64,000 bases of DNA, taken from the NCBI RefSeq assembly GCF_000336575.1, contig NZ_AOPO01000004.1:124001-188000 (forward strand), written 5' to 3'. How positions within the stretch are numbered: position 1 is the stretch's first letter; every line of letters begins with the position of its first letter. The translations under genes were made by a program, and so were the position numbers. Below are positions 9,854 to 19,690 of this stretch, piece after piece. This DNA comes from Vreelandella titanicae BH1. GTDB lineage: Bacteria > Pseudomonadota > Gammaproteobacteria > Pseudomonadales > Halomonadaceae. The notes below the pieces were generated by a model. That model saw nothing but the letters and a program-made list of their open reading frames with translations. It was not told the origin of the DNA and searched no databases.

Positions 9854-12800
9854 ATGCCGACATTCTCTCTGCTCGAACCGCCCCAGCCCCAAGGGACTCG
9901 CGATACGCTCTACTGGACATCGCCGCCGGGTAGCGCGACTGCGCTGGCACTCTCCCGCGTTGCTGCGAAAGCTCCGCTATTGGTGATCACTCCCAATACG
10001 GCCAGCGCGCAGCGTCTTGAACAAGATCTCTATTTTTATAGCGACGTACCGGTACTGCCCTTCCCCGACTGGGAAACGCTGCCCTACGACAGCTTTTCAC
10101 CCCATCAGGATATTGTCTCGGCGAGACTGCGTACCCTGCGCCAACTGCAAGATGGCGTGCGCGGCATTGTGCTGGTGCCGATCAACACGTTGATGCAGCG
10201 CTTGCCCCCGGTTGAGTACATTGCCGGGCGGGTCATGACACTCAAAACTGGCGAGCGCTTGAATCGCGAAGCGTTTCGGGAATCGCTCTCCCGAGCGGGC
10301 TATCGCGCTGTCGAAACGGTCTATGAGCCCGGCGAATACGCCATGCGCGGCGCGCTGATTGACCTGTTTGCGATGGGTATGGATGAGCCGATCCGTATTG
10401 ATCTGTTCGATGACGAGATCGATTCGCTGCGCCACTTCGACCCTGGCAGCCAGCGCTCGACTGATAAGCTTGAATCGCTAGAATTGCTACCCGCCCACGA
10501 GTACTCGCTAAGCCGCAGCGCGATTGCCTGTTTTCGTGAGCAGTTTGAAACCCTGTTCGACGTTGATCCGCGGCAATGCCCTCTTTATAACGATGCGTTG
10601 AAAGGCATTCCTTCACCGGGGCTTGAGCACTATTTACCACTGTTTTTTGAACACACTGCATCGCTGTTTGACCACCTGACCGACGATACACGAGTCGCAC
10701 TGCTGCCGGGAGTTTTTGCTGCCGCCGAGCAGCACTGGCAGTCGATCGACGCTCGCTACGTAAACTTGGGCGTTGACCCAACCCGCCCGCTGCTGCCACC
10801 GCACCGAGCGTTTTTCCCGGTCAACGATGTATTCTCGGCAATCAAAGCCTGCCCGCGAATAGAGTTAACCGAGGATAGCGAGCAGCGCCATGCGCAACAG
10901 CCTGAAGCCGCACCGCTTCCCACACTCTCTATTAATGCCCGCGCCAAGCAGCCATTGGCGGAGCTGTCAGCATTTTTGCACTCCCATGCCCAAACCCGGG
11001 TGCTGTTTGTGGCGGAGTCGCGGGGTCGCCGGGAAGCCCTGGAAGAGATCCTGTCGCCACTTCAGCTCTCGCTTCCGCATACCGATAGCTTCCACGACTT
11101 TCTCGCTAGCGATCATACCTATGCAATTACGGAAGGTTTGGTCGACAGCGGCTTATGGCTAAATAATCCAAGTATTGCGGTAATTAGTGAAACCGAGCTG
11201 TTTGGTGACGTGGTACGTCAGAGCCGTCGGCGCGAAAAAGCCACGGATGACAATGAGCTTGCAGTACGCCACTTGTCGGAGCTGCGCGAAGGTGCGCCAG
11301 TGGTTCACCAGGCCCACGGCGTGGGCCGCTATTTAGGGCTGGAAACCTTAGAGGCCGGTGGCCAGGCAAATGAGTTCCTGGCGCTCTCCTACGCCGATGG
11401 TGCCAAGCTTTATGTGCCTGTCGACAGCCTGCATATGATCTCCCGTTACAGCGGGGCCGGTGACGAACTGGCCCCGCTGCATAAGCTCGGTTCGGACCAG
11501 TGGGAAAAAGCCCGCCGCAAAGCCGCCGAAAAAATTCGCGATACCGCTGCAGAGCTGCTGGATGTCTACGCCCGCCGGGAAGCCCAGCAAGGGGTGGTCT
11601 ATGAGGCGCCAGGCGAGGAGTATCTGCGTTTTGCGGGTAACTTCCCATTTGAAGAGACCGCTGACCAGCACGCGGCGATTGAAGCGGTCATCAGCGATAT
11701 GACCTCCCCGCAGCCCATGGATCGCGTGGTGTGCGGCGATGTCGGCTTCGGCAAAACCGAAGTGGCCATGCGCGCGGCATTTTTGGCCGTACAGTCTGGC
11801 CGCCAAGTGGTGGTATTGGTGCCCACTACGTTGTTGGCGCGCCAGCACTTCGAGAACTTCCGCGACCGCTTTGCTGACACCGCCGTCAATATTGGCCTGA
11901 TCTCGCGCTTTACCAGCGGCAAAGAGGTCACCCAGACACTAGAGAGCATTAAAAGCGGCCAAACGGATATCGTCATCGGCACCCATAAACTGCTCGCCAA
12001 AAGCGTTGAGCTGCCCAAAATGGGCCTGCTGATCATCGATGAGGAGCACCGCTTCGGGGTGGCGCAAAAAGAGAAGCTCAAAACGCTGCGTGCCGAAGTC
12101 GATATTTTGACGCTGACCGCGACCCCTATTCCGCGCACGCTCAATATGGCCATGAGCGGCATCCGCGATCTGTCGATTATCGCTACGCCGCCCGCCCGCC
12201 GTCTGTCGGTTAAAACCTTTGTTCAGCAGCACGACACCAGTATCATCAAGGAAGCCCTGCTACGTGAAATACTGCGTGGTGGGCAGGTCTATGTACTGCA
12301 TAACGAAGTCAAAACCATTGAAAACAGTGCCGAACAGATTCGTGAACTAATCCCCGAAGCGCGGGTAGCGGTTGCCCACGGCCAGCTTCCCGAGCGCAGC
12401 CTGGAACGCATTATGTCGGACTTCTACCACCGACGCTTTAACGTGCTGGTGTGTTCGACCATCATTGAAACCGGCATTGATGTACCCAGCGCCAACACCA
12501 TTATTATCGAACGTGCTGATAAATTTGGCTTGGCACAGCTACACCAACTGCGGGGCCGGGTCGGCCGTAGTCACCATCAGGCGTACGCCTACCTATTAAC
12601 GCCACCGCCCAAAGCGATGACCCGTGATGCTATCAAGCGTCTGGAAGCAATTAGCGCTTCGGATGATCTAGGCGCTGGCTTTACCCTGGCCAGCCACGAT
12701 ATGGAAATCCGTGGCGCGGGTGAACTGCTGGGGGATGAACAGAGCGGCCAGATGGAAACCATCGGCTACACCCTCTATATGGAGATGCTGGATCGAGCGG

Positions 12801-13303
12801 TGAAGGCCATTCGCGCGGGTAAAACGCCCAATATCGATGCGCCCTTCAATACCGGCGTGGAAATCAACCTCAACCTGCCTGCGCTGATTCCAAGTGATTA
12901 TATTCACGATGTTCAGCAGCGCCTGGTGATGTACAAGCGGATTGCCAACACCCAGAGCGATAGCGAACTTAAAGAGTTACAGGTTGAGCTGATCGACCGC
13001 TTTGGCTTGCTGCCCAACCCGGTGAAAAACCTGATTCGCCAGACCAAGCTGCGCCACCGTGCCGAGCAACTGGGAATCAGCAAAATCGAGGCTGGCGAGA
13101 GCCGCGGTAGAGTATTGTTTGATAGCAGCACCCAGGTGGATCCCTTAACCCTGGTGACCCTCATTCAGACGTCACCAAAGCACTATCGTTTAGATGGCTC
13201 TGACACCTTACGGTTTGAATTACCAATGGAAAGTGTCGACAAGCGCTTCCAGCAACTTGAAAACCTACTTAGCACCCTTAACCAAAAAGTAGCGGCGGCG
13301 TGA
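9854..13303 (+). CDS. mfd: Transcription-repair coupling factor Mfd
   Basis: DNA translocase that removes stalled RNA polymerase and recruits UvrA to the lesion. The product is 1149 aa from the ATG at 9854, the usual family length. In order: UvrB-like N-terminal region, RNA-polymerase-interacting domain with VHQAHGVGRYLGLE near residue 495, then the RecG-like motor with Walker A GDVGFGKTEVA, the DEEH box (IIDEEHRFGV), TATPIPRTL and motif VI (QLRGRVGRS). A TRCF domain closes the protein. A GTG 17 codons upstream (9803) is in frame, but TATGAT (9812-9817) inside that extension looks like the -10 element, so the shorter start is preferred. Confidence 0.97.
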   Translation: MPTFSLLEPPQPQGTRDTLYWTSPPGSATALALSRVAAKAPLLVITPNTASAQRLEQDLYFYSDVPVLPFPDWETLPYDSFSPHQDIVSARLRTLRQLQDGVRGIVLVPINTLMQRLPPVEYIAGRVMTLKTGERLNREAFRESLSRAGYRAVETVYEPGEYAMRGALIDLFAMGMDEPIRIDLFDDEIDSLRHFDPGSQRSTDKLESLELLPAHEYSLSRSAIACFREQFETLFDVDPRQCPLYNDALKGIPSPGLEHYLPLFFEHTASLFDHLTDDTRVALLPGVFAAAEQHWQSIDARYVNLGVDPTRPLLPPHRAFFPVNDVFSAIKACPRIELTEDSEQRHAQQPEAAPLPTLSINARAKQPLAELSAFLHSHAQTRVLFVAESRGRREALEEILSPLQLSLPHTDSFHDFLASDHTYAITEGLVDSGLWLNNPSIAVISETELFGDVVRQSRRREKATDDNELAVRHLSELREGAPVVHQAHGVGRYLGLETLEAGGQANEFLALSYADGAKLYVPVDSLHMISRYSGAGDELAPLHKLGSDQWEKARRKAAEKIRDTAAELLDVYARREAQQGVVYEAPGEEYLRFAGNFPFEETADQHAAIEAVISDMTSPQPMDRVVCGDVGFGKTEVAMRAAFLAVQSGRQVVVLVPTTLLARQHFENFRDRFADTAVNIGLISRFTSGKEVTQTLESIKSGQTDIVIGTHKLLAKSVELPKMGLLIIDEEHRFGVAQKEKLKTLRAEVDILTLTATPIPRTLNMAMSGIRDLSIIATPPARRLSVKTFVQQHDTSIIKEALLREILRGGQVYVLHNEVKTIENSAEQIRELIPEARVAVAHGQLPERSLERIMSDFYHRRFNVLVCSTIIETGIDVPSANTIIIERADKFGLAQLHQLRGRVGRSHHQAYAYLLTPPPKAMTRDAIKRLEAISASDDLGAGFTLASHDMEIRGAGELLGDEQSGQMETIGYTLYMEMLDRAVKAIRAGKTPNIDAPFNTGVEINLNLPALIPSDYIHDVQQRLVMYKRIANTQSDSELKELQVELIDRFGLLPNPVKNLIRQTKLRHRAEQLGISKIEAGESRGRVLFDSSTQVDPLTLVTLIQTSPKHYRLDGSDTLRFELPMESVDKRFQQLENLLSTLNQKVAAA

Positions 13304-13414
13304 AGCTTGGGGCAAACTTGCCAGTAGCCATGGCCCAGTTGATCAACAGCCGTTTATTGATCCCAGTGGCCCAGCAACGCGCATCAGCAGTGAATTAACA
13401 CATTAGGAACGATC

Positions 13415-14584
13415 ATGAACATTCGCGATACCTTTACCCTTTGGGGCCCTACCAGCTTGGCCGTGCTACTCGCCGCTAGCCTTGTGAGCCCCGCTTTTGC
13501 GCAACCAGCTAACGAGCAAGCCGACAGCCCAACACAGGCGCAAGAGCAGCAGACTCAAGAAAGCTCAGAAGAATCGCCACAGGCGCAAGCACAGGAAATC
13601 AGCATAGACGCCGTCGATAGCGCCACTCAGGTTGCTGATCAGGATGAGCTACCCCGTGGTCACTTCCGCCTACCCGAAGAAGGCGATGTCATTGGCGAGC
13701 GCTACACCGTCGTTGTCGAAGACCCCAAGCAGACGCTGATCGATATCGCCCGACGCCACAACATTGGCTATGAAGAGATTCGCATGGCCAACCCGGGTGT
13801 CAGCCTCTGGGTACCTGGCGTAGGTACCGAAGTGGTGATCCCCGCCCAATACATTCTTCCGCCTGCGCCGCGGGAAGGCGTTGTCATTAACCTTTCTGAG
13901 CTACGTCTCTACTACTACCCTGCCGACAAACCCGGCATCGTCGAAACCTACCCGGTTAGCGTGGGGCGTGAAGAGTTCGCTACCCCCGTAGGCATCACCC
14001 GCACCACGGTTAAGGTTAAAGACCCCGCCTGGGCTCCACCGGCATCTATGCGTCGCGAAGCAGCCGAACGCGGCGAACCAGCGCCTTCCGTGGTACCGCC
14101 CGGCCCTAATAACCCCTTGGGCGAGCACGCAATTCTGCTGGCCATGCCGAGCTATCTCATTCACGGTACCAACCGCCCTGATGGCGTCGGTATGCGCGTT
14201 AGCCGTGGCTGTATCCGCATGTACCCGGAAGATATCAAATCGCTCTACGAGCGTTTGCCTAGCGGTACTCAGGTCAACCTGATGGATGCACCGTTCAAAG
14301 CGGGCTTTGCAGCCGATGGCACGCTGTTTGTGCAATCTTTCCCACAGCTGGAAGAGAACGCGGAAGGCTTTGAGCCACTGCTTAATGCCCTTGAACGCGT
14401 CACTGAGCTAACTGGCAGTGACGTTGAAATAGACGCGGATCAGATTCAGCGCGCCGTAGAAGCTCCTGACGGCCAATTTATCGCACTATATGGCCCTCAG
14501 GCTCCCGAGCCAGAACCAGAGCCTGTTGAGCTGATTGACGAGCTTAAGCTCAGCGCCGCCACTGACGACGATAAAGACGCTTAA
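13415..14584 (+). CDS. L,D-transpeptidase of the ErfK/YbiS type with LysM domain
   Basis: Periplasmic enzyme (389 aa). The layout is a signal peptide ending SPAFA, a low-complexity Gln/Glu/Ala linker, a LysM peptidoglycan-binding domain (about 102-145, starting YTVVVEDPKQTL) and a YkuD catalytic domain with HGTNRPDGVGMRVSRGCIRM (catalytic Cys in SRGC). Members of this subfamily attach Braun-type lipoprotein to peptidoglycan. The lpp-like gene 180 bp downstream, on the other strand, is the obvious candidate substrate. An acidic C-terminal extension of about 90 residues is unusual compared with LdtA/B/C. The Shine-Dalgarno AGGAAC precedes the ATG. Confidence 0.93.
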   Translation: MNIRDTFTLWGPTSLAVLLAASLVSPAFAQPANEQADSPTQAQEQQTQESSEESPQAQAQEISIDAVDSATQVADQDELPRGHFRLPEEGDVIGERYTVVVEDPKQTLIDIARRHNIGYEEIRMANPGVSLWVPGVGTEVVIPAQYILPPAPREGVVINLSELRLYYYPADKPGIVETYPVSVGREEFATPVGITRTTVKVKDPAWAPPASMRREAAERGEPAPSVVPPGPNNPLGEHAILLAMPSYLIHGTNRPDGVGMRVSRGCIRMYPEDIKSLYERLPSGTQVNLMDAPFKAGFAADGTLFVQSFPQLEENAEGFEPLLNALERVTELTGSDVEIDADQIQRAVEAPDGQFIALYGPQAPEPEPEPVELIDELKLSAATDDDKDA

Positions 14585-14601
14585 CCGAACACCTAGCAAC
14601 A

Positions 14602-14627
14602 AAAAACCCCGCCAAGGCGGGGTTTTT
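14602..14627. terminator. Bidirectional intrinsic terminator
   Basis: Twelve-base-pair stem AAAAACCCCGCC/GGCGGGGTTTTT with a 2-nt loop, 18 bp past the transpeptidase stop. The A and T runs lie within the arms, so it can work for both the transpeptidase gene and the convergent lpp-like gene. Confidence 0.93.
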
Positions 14628-14717
14628 GCGTAGCTAGTATCAAAACCTACTGGTCTGACGCTTTAACGTACAGCGCCTTACTACGGCATATTAACTAACT
14701 ACAGCTTTCTTCCAGCA

Positions 14718-14751
14718 GCTGCTGAGAGAGTCAGACGACTCCCTCAGCAGC
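14718..14751 (-). other. Long 3' hairpin of the lpp-like mRNA
   Basis: Near-perfect stem of 14 paired bases with one mismatch (GCTGCTGAG-A-GAGTC / GACTC-C-CTCAGCAGC) and loop AGAC, starting 11 bp past the lipoprotein stop. No U-tract follows, so it more likely protects the 3' end of an abundant mRNA than terminates it; the bidirectional terminator 90 bp further on could do that. Confidence 0.7.
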
Positions 14752-14761
14752 CCAAGCAGAA

Positions 14762-15025
14762 TTACTTCTGCATGGAACGCTGGAACATACGGTTCATTTC
14801 TTCACGGTTCTGCTCAGACATCTGCAGAGCAGCCTGCGCGTCGCGCTGGGCTTGGTTTGCAGTGTTCATAGCTTGTGAAGCCATGCTGCGTGCTTCTGCA
14901 GCGTCAGCCTGTGCAGATTCTGCAGTCATGCGAACTTCTTCCAGCGCGCTGGTAGAAGCACAACCAGCAAGAATTGCCAGAGAAGCGGCAGCAGCAGTCA
15001 TCTTCAGAGTAGTTTTCAGAGTCAT
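14762..15025 (-). CDS. Lpp/OprI-like murein lipoprotein
   Basis: Small outer-membrane lipoprotein (87 aa). The signal peptide ends in lipobox LAGC (lipidated Cys at about residue 22). The mature part is an uninterrupted helix with an Ala/Met/Gln heptad pattern, as in Braun-type alanine-zipper lipoproteins, and the last residue is Lys (...RSMQK), the residue linked to peptidoglycan in Lpp. The Shine-Dalgarno AAGGAGA is strong, and the promoter and 3' hairpin fit high expression. It is flanked on both sides by L,D-transpeptidase-family genes. Confidence 0.9.
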   Translation of the reverse strand: MTLKTTLKMTAAAASLAILAGCASTSALEEVRMTAESAQADAAEARSMASQAMNTANQAQRDAQAALQMSEQNREEMNRMFQRSMQK

Positions 15026-15096
15026 AATGTTCTCCTTGAGTCGTCCTTGGGTACTACGTTAAGGGTATGACAAAGGTAAGGCTAGTCACTTAAATT

Positions 15097-15125
15097 AGAA
15101 TAAGTTCTTAGCTTAAATTTGTCTA
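15097..15125 (-). promoter_or_regulatory. Promoter of the lpp-like gene
   Basis: Minus-strand TAGACA (15120-15125), exactly 17 bp, TATTCT (15097-15102). The predicted transcript starts near 15090, about 65 nt before the ATG. Confidence 0.6.
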
Positions 15126-15175
15126 CCTGCGGTGCAGGTTCTTTTCAGTGACTTGTGCTGCAAAGCACGCAAGTC
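15125..15175. other. Two adjacent hairpins between lpp-like gene and second transpeptidase gene
   Basis: ACCTGC-GGT-GCAGGT (15125-15139) abuts the lpp -35 box. GACTTGTGCT-GCAA-AGCAC-gc-AAGTC (15150-15175) follows. Neither has a T-run. They could end the upstream transpeptidase transcript through Rho or hold a regulator of lpp. Confidence 0.4.
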
Positions 15176-15255
15176 AAACGCTGTTTTATAATAGACCACA
15201 GCGGTTGTCTATAGCCACTTGTTTAAAACCTCGAACTTCCATCAACGGCGTTAGC

Positions 15256-15885
15256 TTAACGGATCACTACCCGAGTGCCAACACCCACTAGCGCTGCCAG
15301 GCGATCGATTTGATCGTTGGTAACGGCAACACACCCCTGAGTCCAGTGATAGCGCCCATGAATATTGGGGTCTGCGCTACCCAGGCCATGAATTCCAATC
15401 GCCCCACCCAGTGCGGTATCTTGCGGGGGGCGACCGTAACGTCGATAGTAGTCGAAGTAGTCATCATAATCAGCTTGGGAATAAATCCCTTTTTCCAGCG
15501 CCATTCTAGCGTGCGCTGGGGTTGGGTAATCAATGCCTATGAAGGTACGCCACTGGCTTTCGTAATTAAAACGGTTGACATGAAACTCCCCCATGGGAGT
15601 CACATTATCGCCGCGAACCCGTTGGGTTTTAGCCCCAGCACGGCCAAGTGATATGGGCGCAAACCGCTCCAGCAGCGCGTTACCCCGAAACACGCTAAGG
15701 GTGGCCTCTTTGTCGTCCACCAGCACCCACAGTTCGTTGCTATGACGCGGCACATGAGCGCGACTTAGTATCGTTTCTACGAGATCGGTGGCGGTATCCT
15801 GACTGGGCGCAGTAACAGCAGCACTGGCCACGGCTGGCAAGCTCAACACCATGGCTAAAAATCGACGGCGATTAACTAAAAACAT
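15256..15885 (-). CDS. YkuD-fold L,D-transpeptidase family protein
   Basis: Exported 209-residue protein. The N-terminus has NRRRFLAM followed by a hydrophobic stretch ending VASA, compatible with a Tat-like or Sec signal. The YkuD domain has conserved IGIHG and HWTQGCVAVTN, with the catalytic Cys in TQGC. It lacks a LysM domain. It may make 3-3 crosslinks, anchor lipoprotein or, like the related YafK/DpaA group, release it; the sequence alone does not decide. It is upstream of the lpp-like gene on the same strand. Confidence 0.85.
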   Translation of the reverse strand: MFLVNRRRFLAMVLSLPAVASAAVTAPSQDTATDLVETILSRAHVPRHSNELWVLVDDKEATLSVFRGNALLERFAPISLGRAGAKTQRVRGDNVTPMGEFHVNRFNYESQWRTFIGIDYPTPAHARMALEKGIYSQADYDDYFDYYRRYGRPPQDTALGGAIGIHGLGSADPNIHGRYHWTQGCVAVTNDQIDRLAALVGVGTRVVIR

Positions 15886-16039
15886 GACAGCTCTCGAAAC
15901 AAGTTAGCCCGCGATTGACCGACTCGGCGCATCTGGTGGCTGTTATACCCTATTCCCACATTCGCCGTTAGCAATTTCGTCATGTACACGACTGACGCCC
16001 CGAAGAGCAGTAACCGATAATCCACTAGTAGAGACCCCA

Positions 16040-16504
16040 TCAAACGCCCTGAAACTCTTCCATACTCGCCATTATATTGCGTATCTCGGAATTATGTCCT
16101 TGAGCCAGGGCATTGAAAAACTCCTCTTCAGGCTCAATTTTCGCTCGTGCCGCGCGATGCTCGTAGAGCGCTTGAAGGCGCTGATGCGACGATGTGGCAG
16201 TTCTCATCGCATCCTCTATCGAGCCGGTGATGGTTTGTTCCGACAAGCGATCCAACTCAGGCGGCTGGGGGAAATCGCTGGAATCATCGAACCATAACTC
16301 CAGCACTTCTGAATGGTCAGAGCCATCGTGGAAGAGATCTTCAAGCCCCGTTTTCATTTTTAGCTCACGGCTGGCCAAGTAATTAAACGCCATCTCTAAG
16401 CGCTGATTCTCAGCATCCTCAGCGGCTTCGCTATACTGTCGCGCCATCCGGGCATGAAAACCCGCCGCCCATTCGATTAAATCTTTCACCTGGTTATAGC
16501 GCAT
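16040..16504 (-). CDS. Helical protein, possibly ferritin-like, unknown function
   Basis: About 154 residues, almost entirely amphipathic helix and acidic. It has recurring Glu/His spacing (FHARMARQYSEAAEDAE, then YLASRELKMKTGLEDLFHDG, then HQRLQALYEHRAA) that resembles a four-helix ferritin-like bundle, but I cannot identify a complete di-metal ExxH pair set. There is no signal peptide. The second of two tandem ATGs lies 6 nt after the AAAGGAG ribosome site, so it was chosen. It lies 46 bp after the DUF6586-type gene on the same strand. Confidence 0.75.
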   Translation of the reverse strand: MRYNQVKDLIEWAAGFHARMARQYSEAAEDAENQRLEMAFNYLASRELKMKTGLEDLFHDGSDHSEVLELWFDDSSDFPQPPELDRLSEQTITGSIEDAMRTATSSHQRLQALYEHRAARAKIEPEEEFFNALAQGHNSEIRNIMASMEEFQGV

Positions 16505-16550
16505 CATGATCTCCTTTCTTAACGACTTGAGCGATGCATAACAATAAACA

Positions 16551-17012
16551 CTACCACTCCAGGCTGGTTTCGCGCAGCGCGCCTATTTCACGCTTGGCCG
16601 CCTGAAGATTATCCAGTAACTGCTGGCGCAAACCGGCCTGGTTACCCACGGCAATCATAGCGGGGTTGTGAGTTTCGCGCCGCGCAGCACCTTCGTCACT
16701 ATGTAGGCGCTCAAGTTGCCCCTCCAACCAGTTCAGCCAGCTTTCCGGCTGGGCTTTCAAGTCGCGCAGACGTTGCAGCTCGGCCAAGGCAGGGCCATCC
16801 TGGGCCAGCAATACAGTCCAGCGATGCTCCGACAGCCGAGCGTGTTCAGTAACTTCGCGCAGTAACGACTCAAGCGCCAGCTCAAAAAGCGCCAGCGCAC
16901 TCTCTTCCAACGCCATCTGCCGCGCAGAAGCATGCTCATCACTTCCCGCGGGCAAGGTGACTAATAGCTCCGCCTGATAGAGCAGCTGGTTGGTTCGTGA
17001 CCGTGCATTCAC
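16551..17012 (-). CDS. DUF6586-type conserved protein, coupled to topA
   Basis: Cytosolic protein of about 153 residues, helical and Leu/Glu-rich, with the start [17 protein letters not shown] that resembles the small gene next to topA in pseudomonads. No function is known to me. The GTG start at 17012 overlaps the topA stop (GTGA) and has GGAGG at a good distance. An ATG at 17036 further inside topA would give eight extra residues but has no ribosome site. Confidence 0.8.
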   Translation of the reverse strand: MNARSRTNQLLYQAELLVTLPAGSDEHASARQMALEESALALFELALESLLREVTEHARLSEHRWTVLLAQDGPALAELQRLRDLKAQPESWLNWLEGQLERLHSDEGAARRETHNPAMIAVGNQAGLRQQLLDNLQAAKREIGALRETSLEW

Positions 17013-19636
17013 TTGCGTTTGTCCTCCACGTGCCATTTACCGGCATCAAACATGGCTTTCCAGCCTGTGGCCTTGCCCTCCTCGTCGGTCATCACGTACT
17101 GCTCTTTGCTCTTCCGCGAGTAGCGGATTTGCGCCGGGCGACCATCCGGATCTTCACTCGGCGCTTTAAGAATGAAGTGATACTTTTCGGGCAGCTCATC
17201 GGCGTGCGCTTTCAGCTCTTTCACCAGCGGCGGCCGTGTTTCACGATTTTTAGGGAACTTGCTGGCAGCCAAAAACAGCCCGCTTGCGCCATCACGCAGC
17301 ACGTAATGGTCGTCAACTTTTTGGCAAGCCAGTTCCGGCATCGGGATCGGGTCCATTTTTGGCGGCGCCACTTCGCCGCTTTTCAATAGCTTACGGGTGT
17401 TTTTACATTCGCTATTGGTACAGCCAAAATACTTGCCAAAGCGGCCTGACTTCAACTGCATCTCAGAGCCGCACTTATCGCACTCGATGATCGGGCCGTC
17501 GTAGCCTTTGATCTTGAATTTGCCGCCTTCAACTTCGTAGCCGTCACAATCGGGGCTGTTACCACAGATGTGCAGCTTACGCGTTTCATCGATTAGGTAG
17601 TTGTCCATCGCCGTGCCACACTTGGGGCAGCGACGCTTGGCACGCAGCGCATTGGTTTCGGCCTCTTCTCCCGCGTCTTCGGCCACCGCCTCTTCACCAG
17701 GAATCAGGTCAATGGTGGTTTTACAACGCTCTTTGGGCGGCAAATTGTAGCCACTACAACCCAGGAAAACCCCGGTGGAAGCGGTACGAATTTGCATATG
17801 ACGACCACAGCTTGGGCAGTCGATATCCGTTGGCACCGGCTGATTGGGGCGCATGCCATCTTCGCTCTCAGCCTTGGCCAGCTCTTCACGGAATTCTTCG
17901 TAGAAGGCATCCAGCAGCGCCTGCCAGTTGCGTTCGCCTTCGGCGACCTCATCCAGACTATCTTCCATGCGGGCAGTGAACGAGAAGTCCATCAAATCAG
18001 GGAAGGACTCTTTCAACCGCTCGGTGACGATATCGCCCAGCTTTTCGGCATAGAAACGACGGTTTTCCAGCTTCACATAGCCGCGATCCTGGATCGTTGA
18101 GATAATTGAAGCGTAAGTTGACGGTCGGCCAATGCCCTGCTTTTCAAGCTCTTTGACCAGGCTTGCTTCGGTGTAGCGTGGTGCTGGCTTGGTAAAGTGC
18201 TGCTGAGGATCGAGCGCTTCCAGTGCCATAGGCGTACCTTTTGGCAAGTCCGGTAAGCTCTGATCTTCATTTTTACCACTAGGCTTCATCACCCGGGTAT
18301 AACCATCAAACTTCAGTACACGTCCTTTGGCACGTAGCTCGTAGCCATCGACTTCAACACTCAGCGTGCTTGAAAGGTACTCTGCAGGGGTCATTTGGCA
18401 GGCCACAAATTGACGCCAGATCAGCTCGTAGAGACGCTCGGCATCCCGCTCCATTCCGGCCAGATCGGAAGCCTTACGCTCGACACTGGAAGGGCGAATC
18501 GCCTCATGGGCCTCTTGAGCACTCTCTTTGCTGCTATAACGATTAGGTGCTTCGGGCAGGTAGCGTTCGCCGAACTCTTCACCGATATAGCTACGCACAC
18601 CCTCAACCGCATCTTTCGATAAGTTGGTGGAGTCGGTACGCATATAGGTGATGTAACCCGCCTCATAGAGGCGCTGAGCCATGGTCATGGTTTTCTTCAC
18701 AGAAAAACCTAACCGGCCACTCGCCGCTTGCTGCAGCGTAGAGGTAATAAAGGGTGCCGTGGGCTTTGAGCTGGTGGGCTTGTCTTCCCGTGAGGTAATC
18801 GCCAGCTTGGCTTTTCTAAGCTGCTCAATACGCGCAAGGGTGTCTTTTTCGGAGGTAGGCTTAAAGGCCTTGCCATCCTGACGAACCAGGGCAAAACGCA
18901 CCAGCTCACCCTCAGGAGAGGCCAAATCCGCGTGCACATCCCAAAACTCTTCAGGAATAAAGGCACGGATTTCGCGCTCGCGCTCAACAATTAGACGTAC
19001 CGCGACTGACTGTACACGGCCAGCCGACAGCCCGCGCGCTACTTTCGCCCACAGTAGAGGCGAAAGCATAAAGCCCACAACGCGATCCAGGAAACGCCTT
19101 GCCTGCTGCGCCTCTACCCGGGGGATATTGAGCGCGCCAGGCGCCTTGAAAGCGTCTTGAATCGCGTTTTTGGTGATTTCGTTGAACACCACGCGCTTGT
19201 AGCGGCTGTCATCGCCACCGATGGTCTCGCGCAGGTGCCAAGCAATGGCTTCCCCTTCGCGATCCAAATCCGTTGCGAGGTAGACAGCGTCAGCCTTCTC
19301 AGCCAGCTTCTTTAGCTCGGCAACGACTTTCTCTTTTCCGGGCAGCACCTCATAGCGGGCTTCCCAGCCGTTGTTGGGGTCAATCCCCATCCGCCGAATC
19401 AGCTGATCTTGGCTTTTACGTTTTTTATATTCTACTTTCTCTTCCGCCGACATCTTGCGTGTCGCTGCGGCCTGGCGCGCGCGCTCCTTGGGGTCGGAGG
19501 CTGCCTTACCTGAGCCGCTGGTCGGCAGGTCACGAATGTGGCCCACGCTCGACTTCACGATGAAATCGTTGCCGAGATATTTGTTAATCGTCTTCGCTTT
19601 CGCTGGCGACTCGACGATGACCAGTGACTTGCCCAT
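17009..19636 (-). CDS. topA: DNA topoisomerase I
   Basis: Type IA topoisomerase that relaxes negative supercoils (875 aa). The Toprim domain is at the N-terminus ([12 protein letters not shown]; acidic motif [12 protein letters not shown]). The active-site Tyr lies in [13 protein letters not shown] near residue 330. Three C-terminal four-Cys zinc ribbons are visible (about 600-640, 670-700, 715-745), followed by a basic C-terminal domain with YFGC-type repeats. Expression may respond to supercoiling through the nested inverted repeat 55-95 bp upstream of its start. Confidence 0.98.
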   Translation of the reverse strand: MGKSLVIVESPAKAKTINKYLGNDFIVKSSVGHIRDLPTSGSGKAASDPKERARQAAATRKMSAEEKVEYKKRKSQDQLIRRMGIDPNNGWEARYEVLPGKEKVVAELKKLAEKADAVYLATDLDREGEAIAWHLRETIGGDDSRYKRVVFNEITKNAIQDAFKAPGALNIPRVEAQQARRFLDRVVGFMLSPLLWAKVARGLSAGRVQSVAVRLIVEREREIRAFIPEEFWDVHADLASPEGELVRFALVRQDGKAFKPTSEKDTLARIEQLRKAKLAITSREDKPTSSKPTAPFITSTLQQAASGRLGFSVKKTMTMAQRLYEAGYITYMRTDSTNLSKDAVEGVRSYIGEEFGERYLPEAPNRYSSKESAQEAHEAIRPSSVERKASDLAGMERDAERLYELIWRQFVACQMTPAEYLSSTLSVEVDGYELRAKGRVLKFDGYTRVMKPSGKNEDQSLPDLPKGTPMALEALDPQQHFTKPAPRYTEASLVKELEKQGIGRPSTYASIISTIQDRGYVKLENRRFYAEKLGDIVTERLKESFPDLMDFSFTARMEDSLDEVAEGERNWQALLDAFYEEFREELAKAESEDGMRPNQPVPTDIDCPSCGRHMQIRTASTGVFLGCSGYNLPPKERCKTTIDLIPGEEAVAEDAGEEAETNALRAKRRCPKCGTAMDNYLIDETRKLHICGNSPDCDGYEVEGGKFKIKGYDGPIIECDKCGSEMQLKSGRFGKYFGCTNSECKNTRKLLKSGEVAPPKMDPIPMPELACQKVDDHYVLRDGASGLFLAASKFPKNRETRPPLVKELKAHADELPEKYHFILKAPSEDPDGRPAQIRYSRKSKEQYVMTDEEGKATGWKAMFDAGKWHVEDKRK

Positions 19637-19690
19637 AGTGCTCCACTTTCCTAATGCACGGACTGTCTAGCGCGTGCTCTGAATTCGGTG

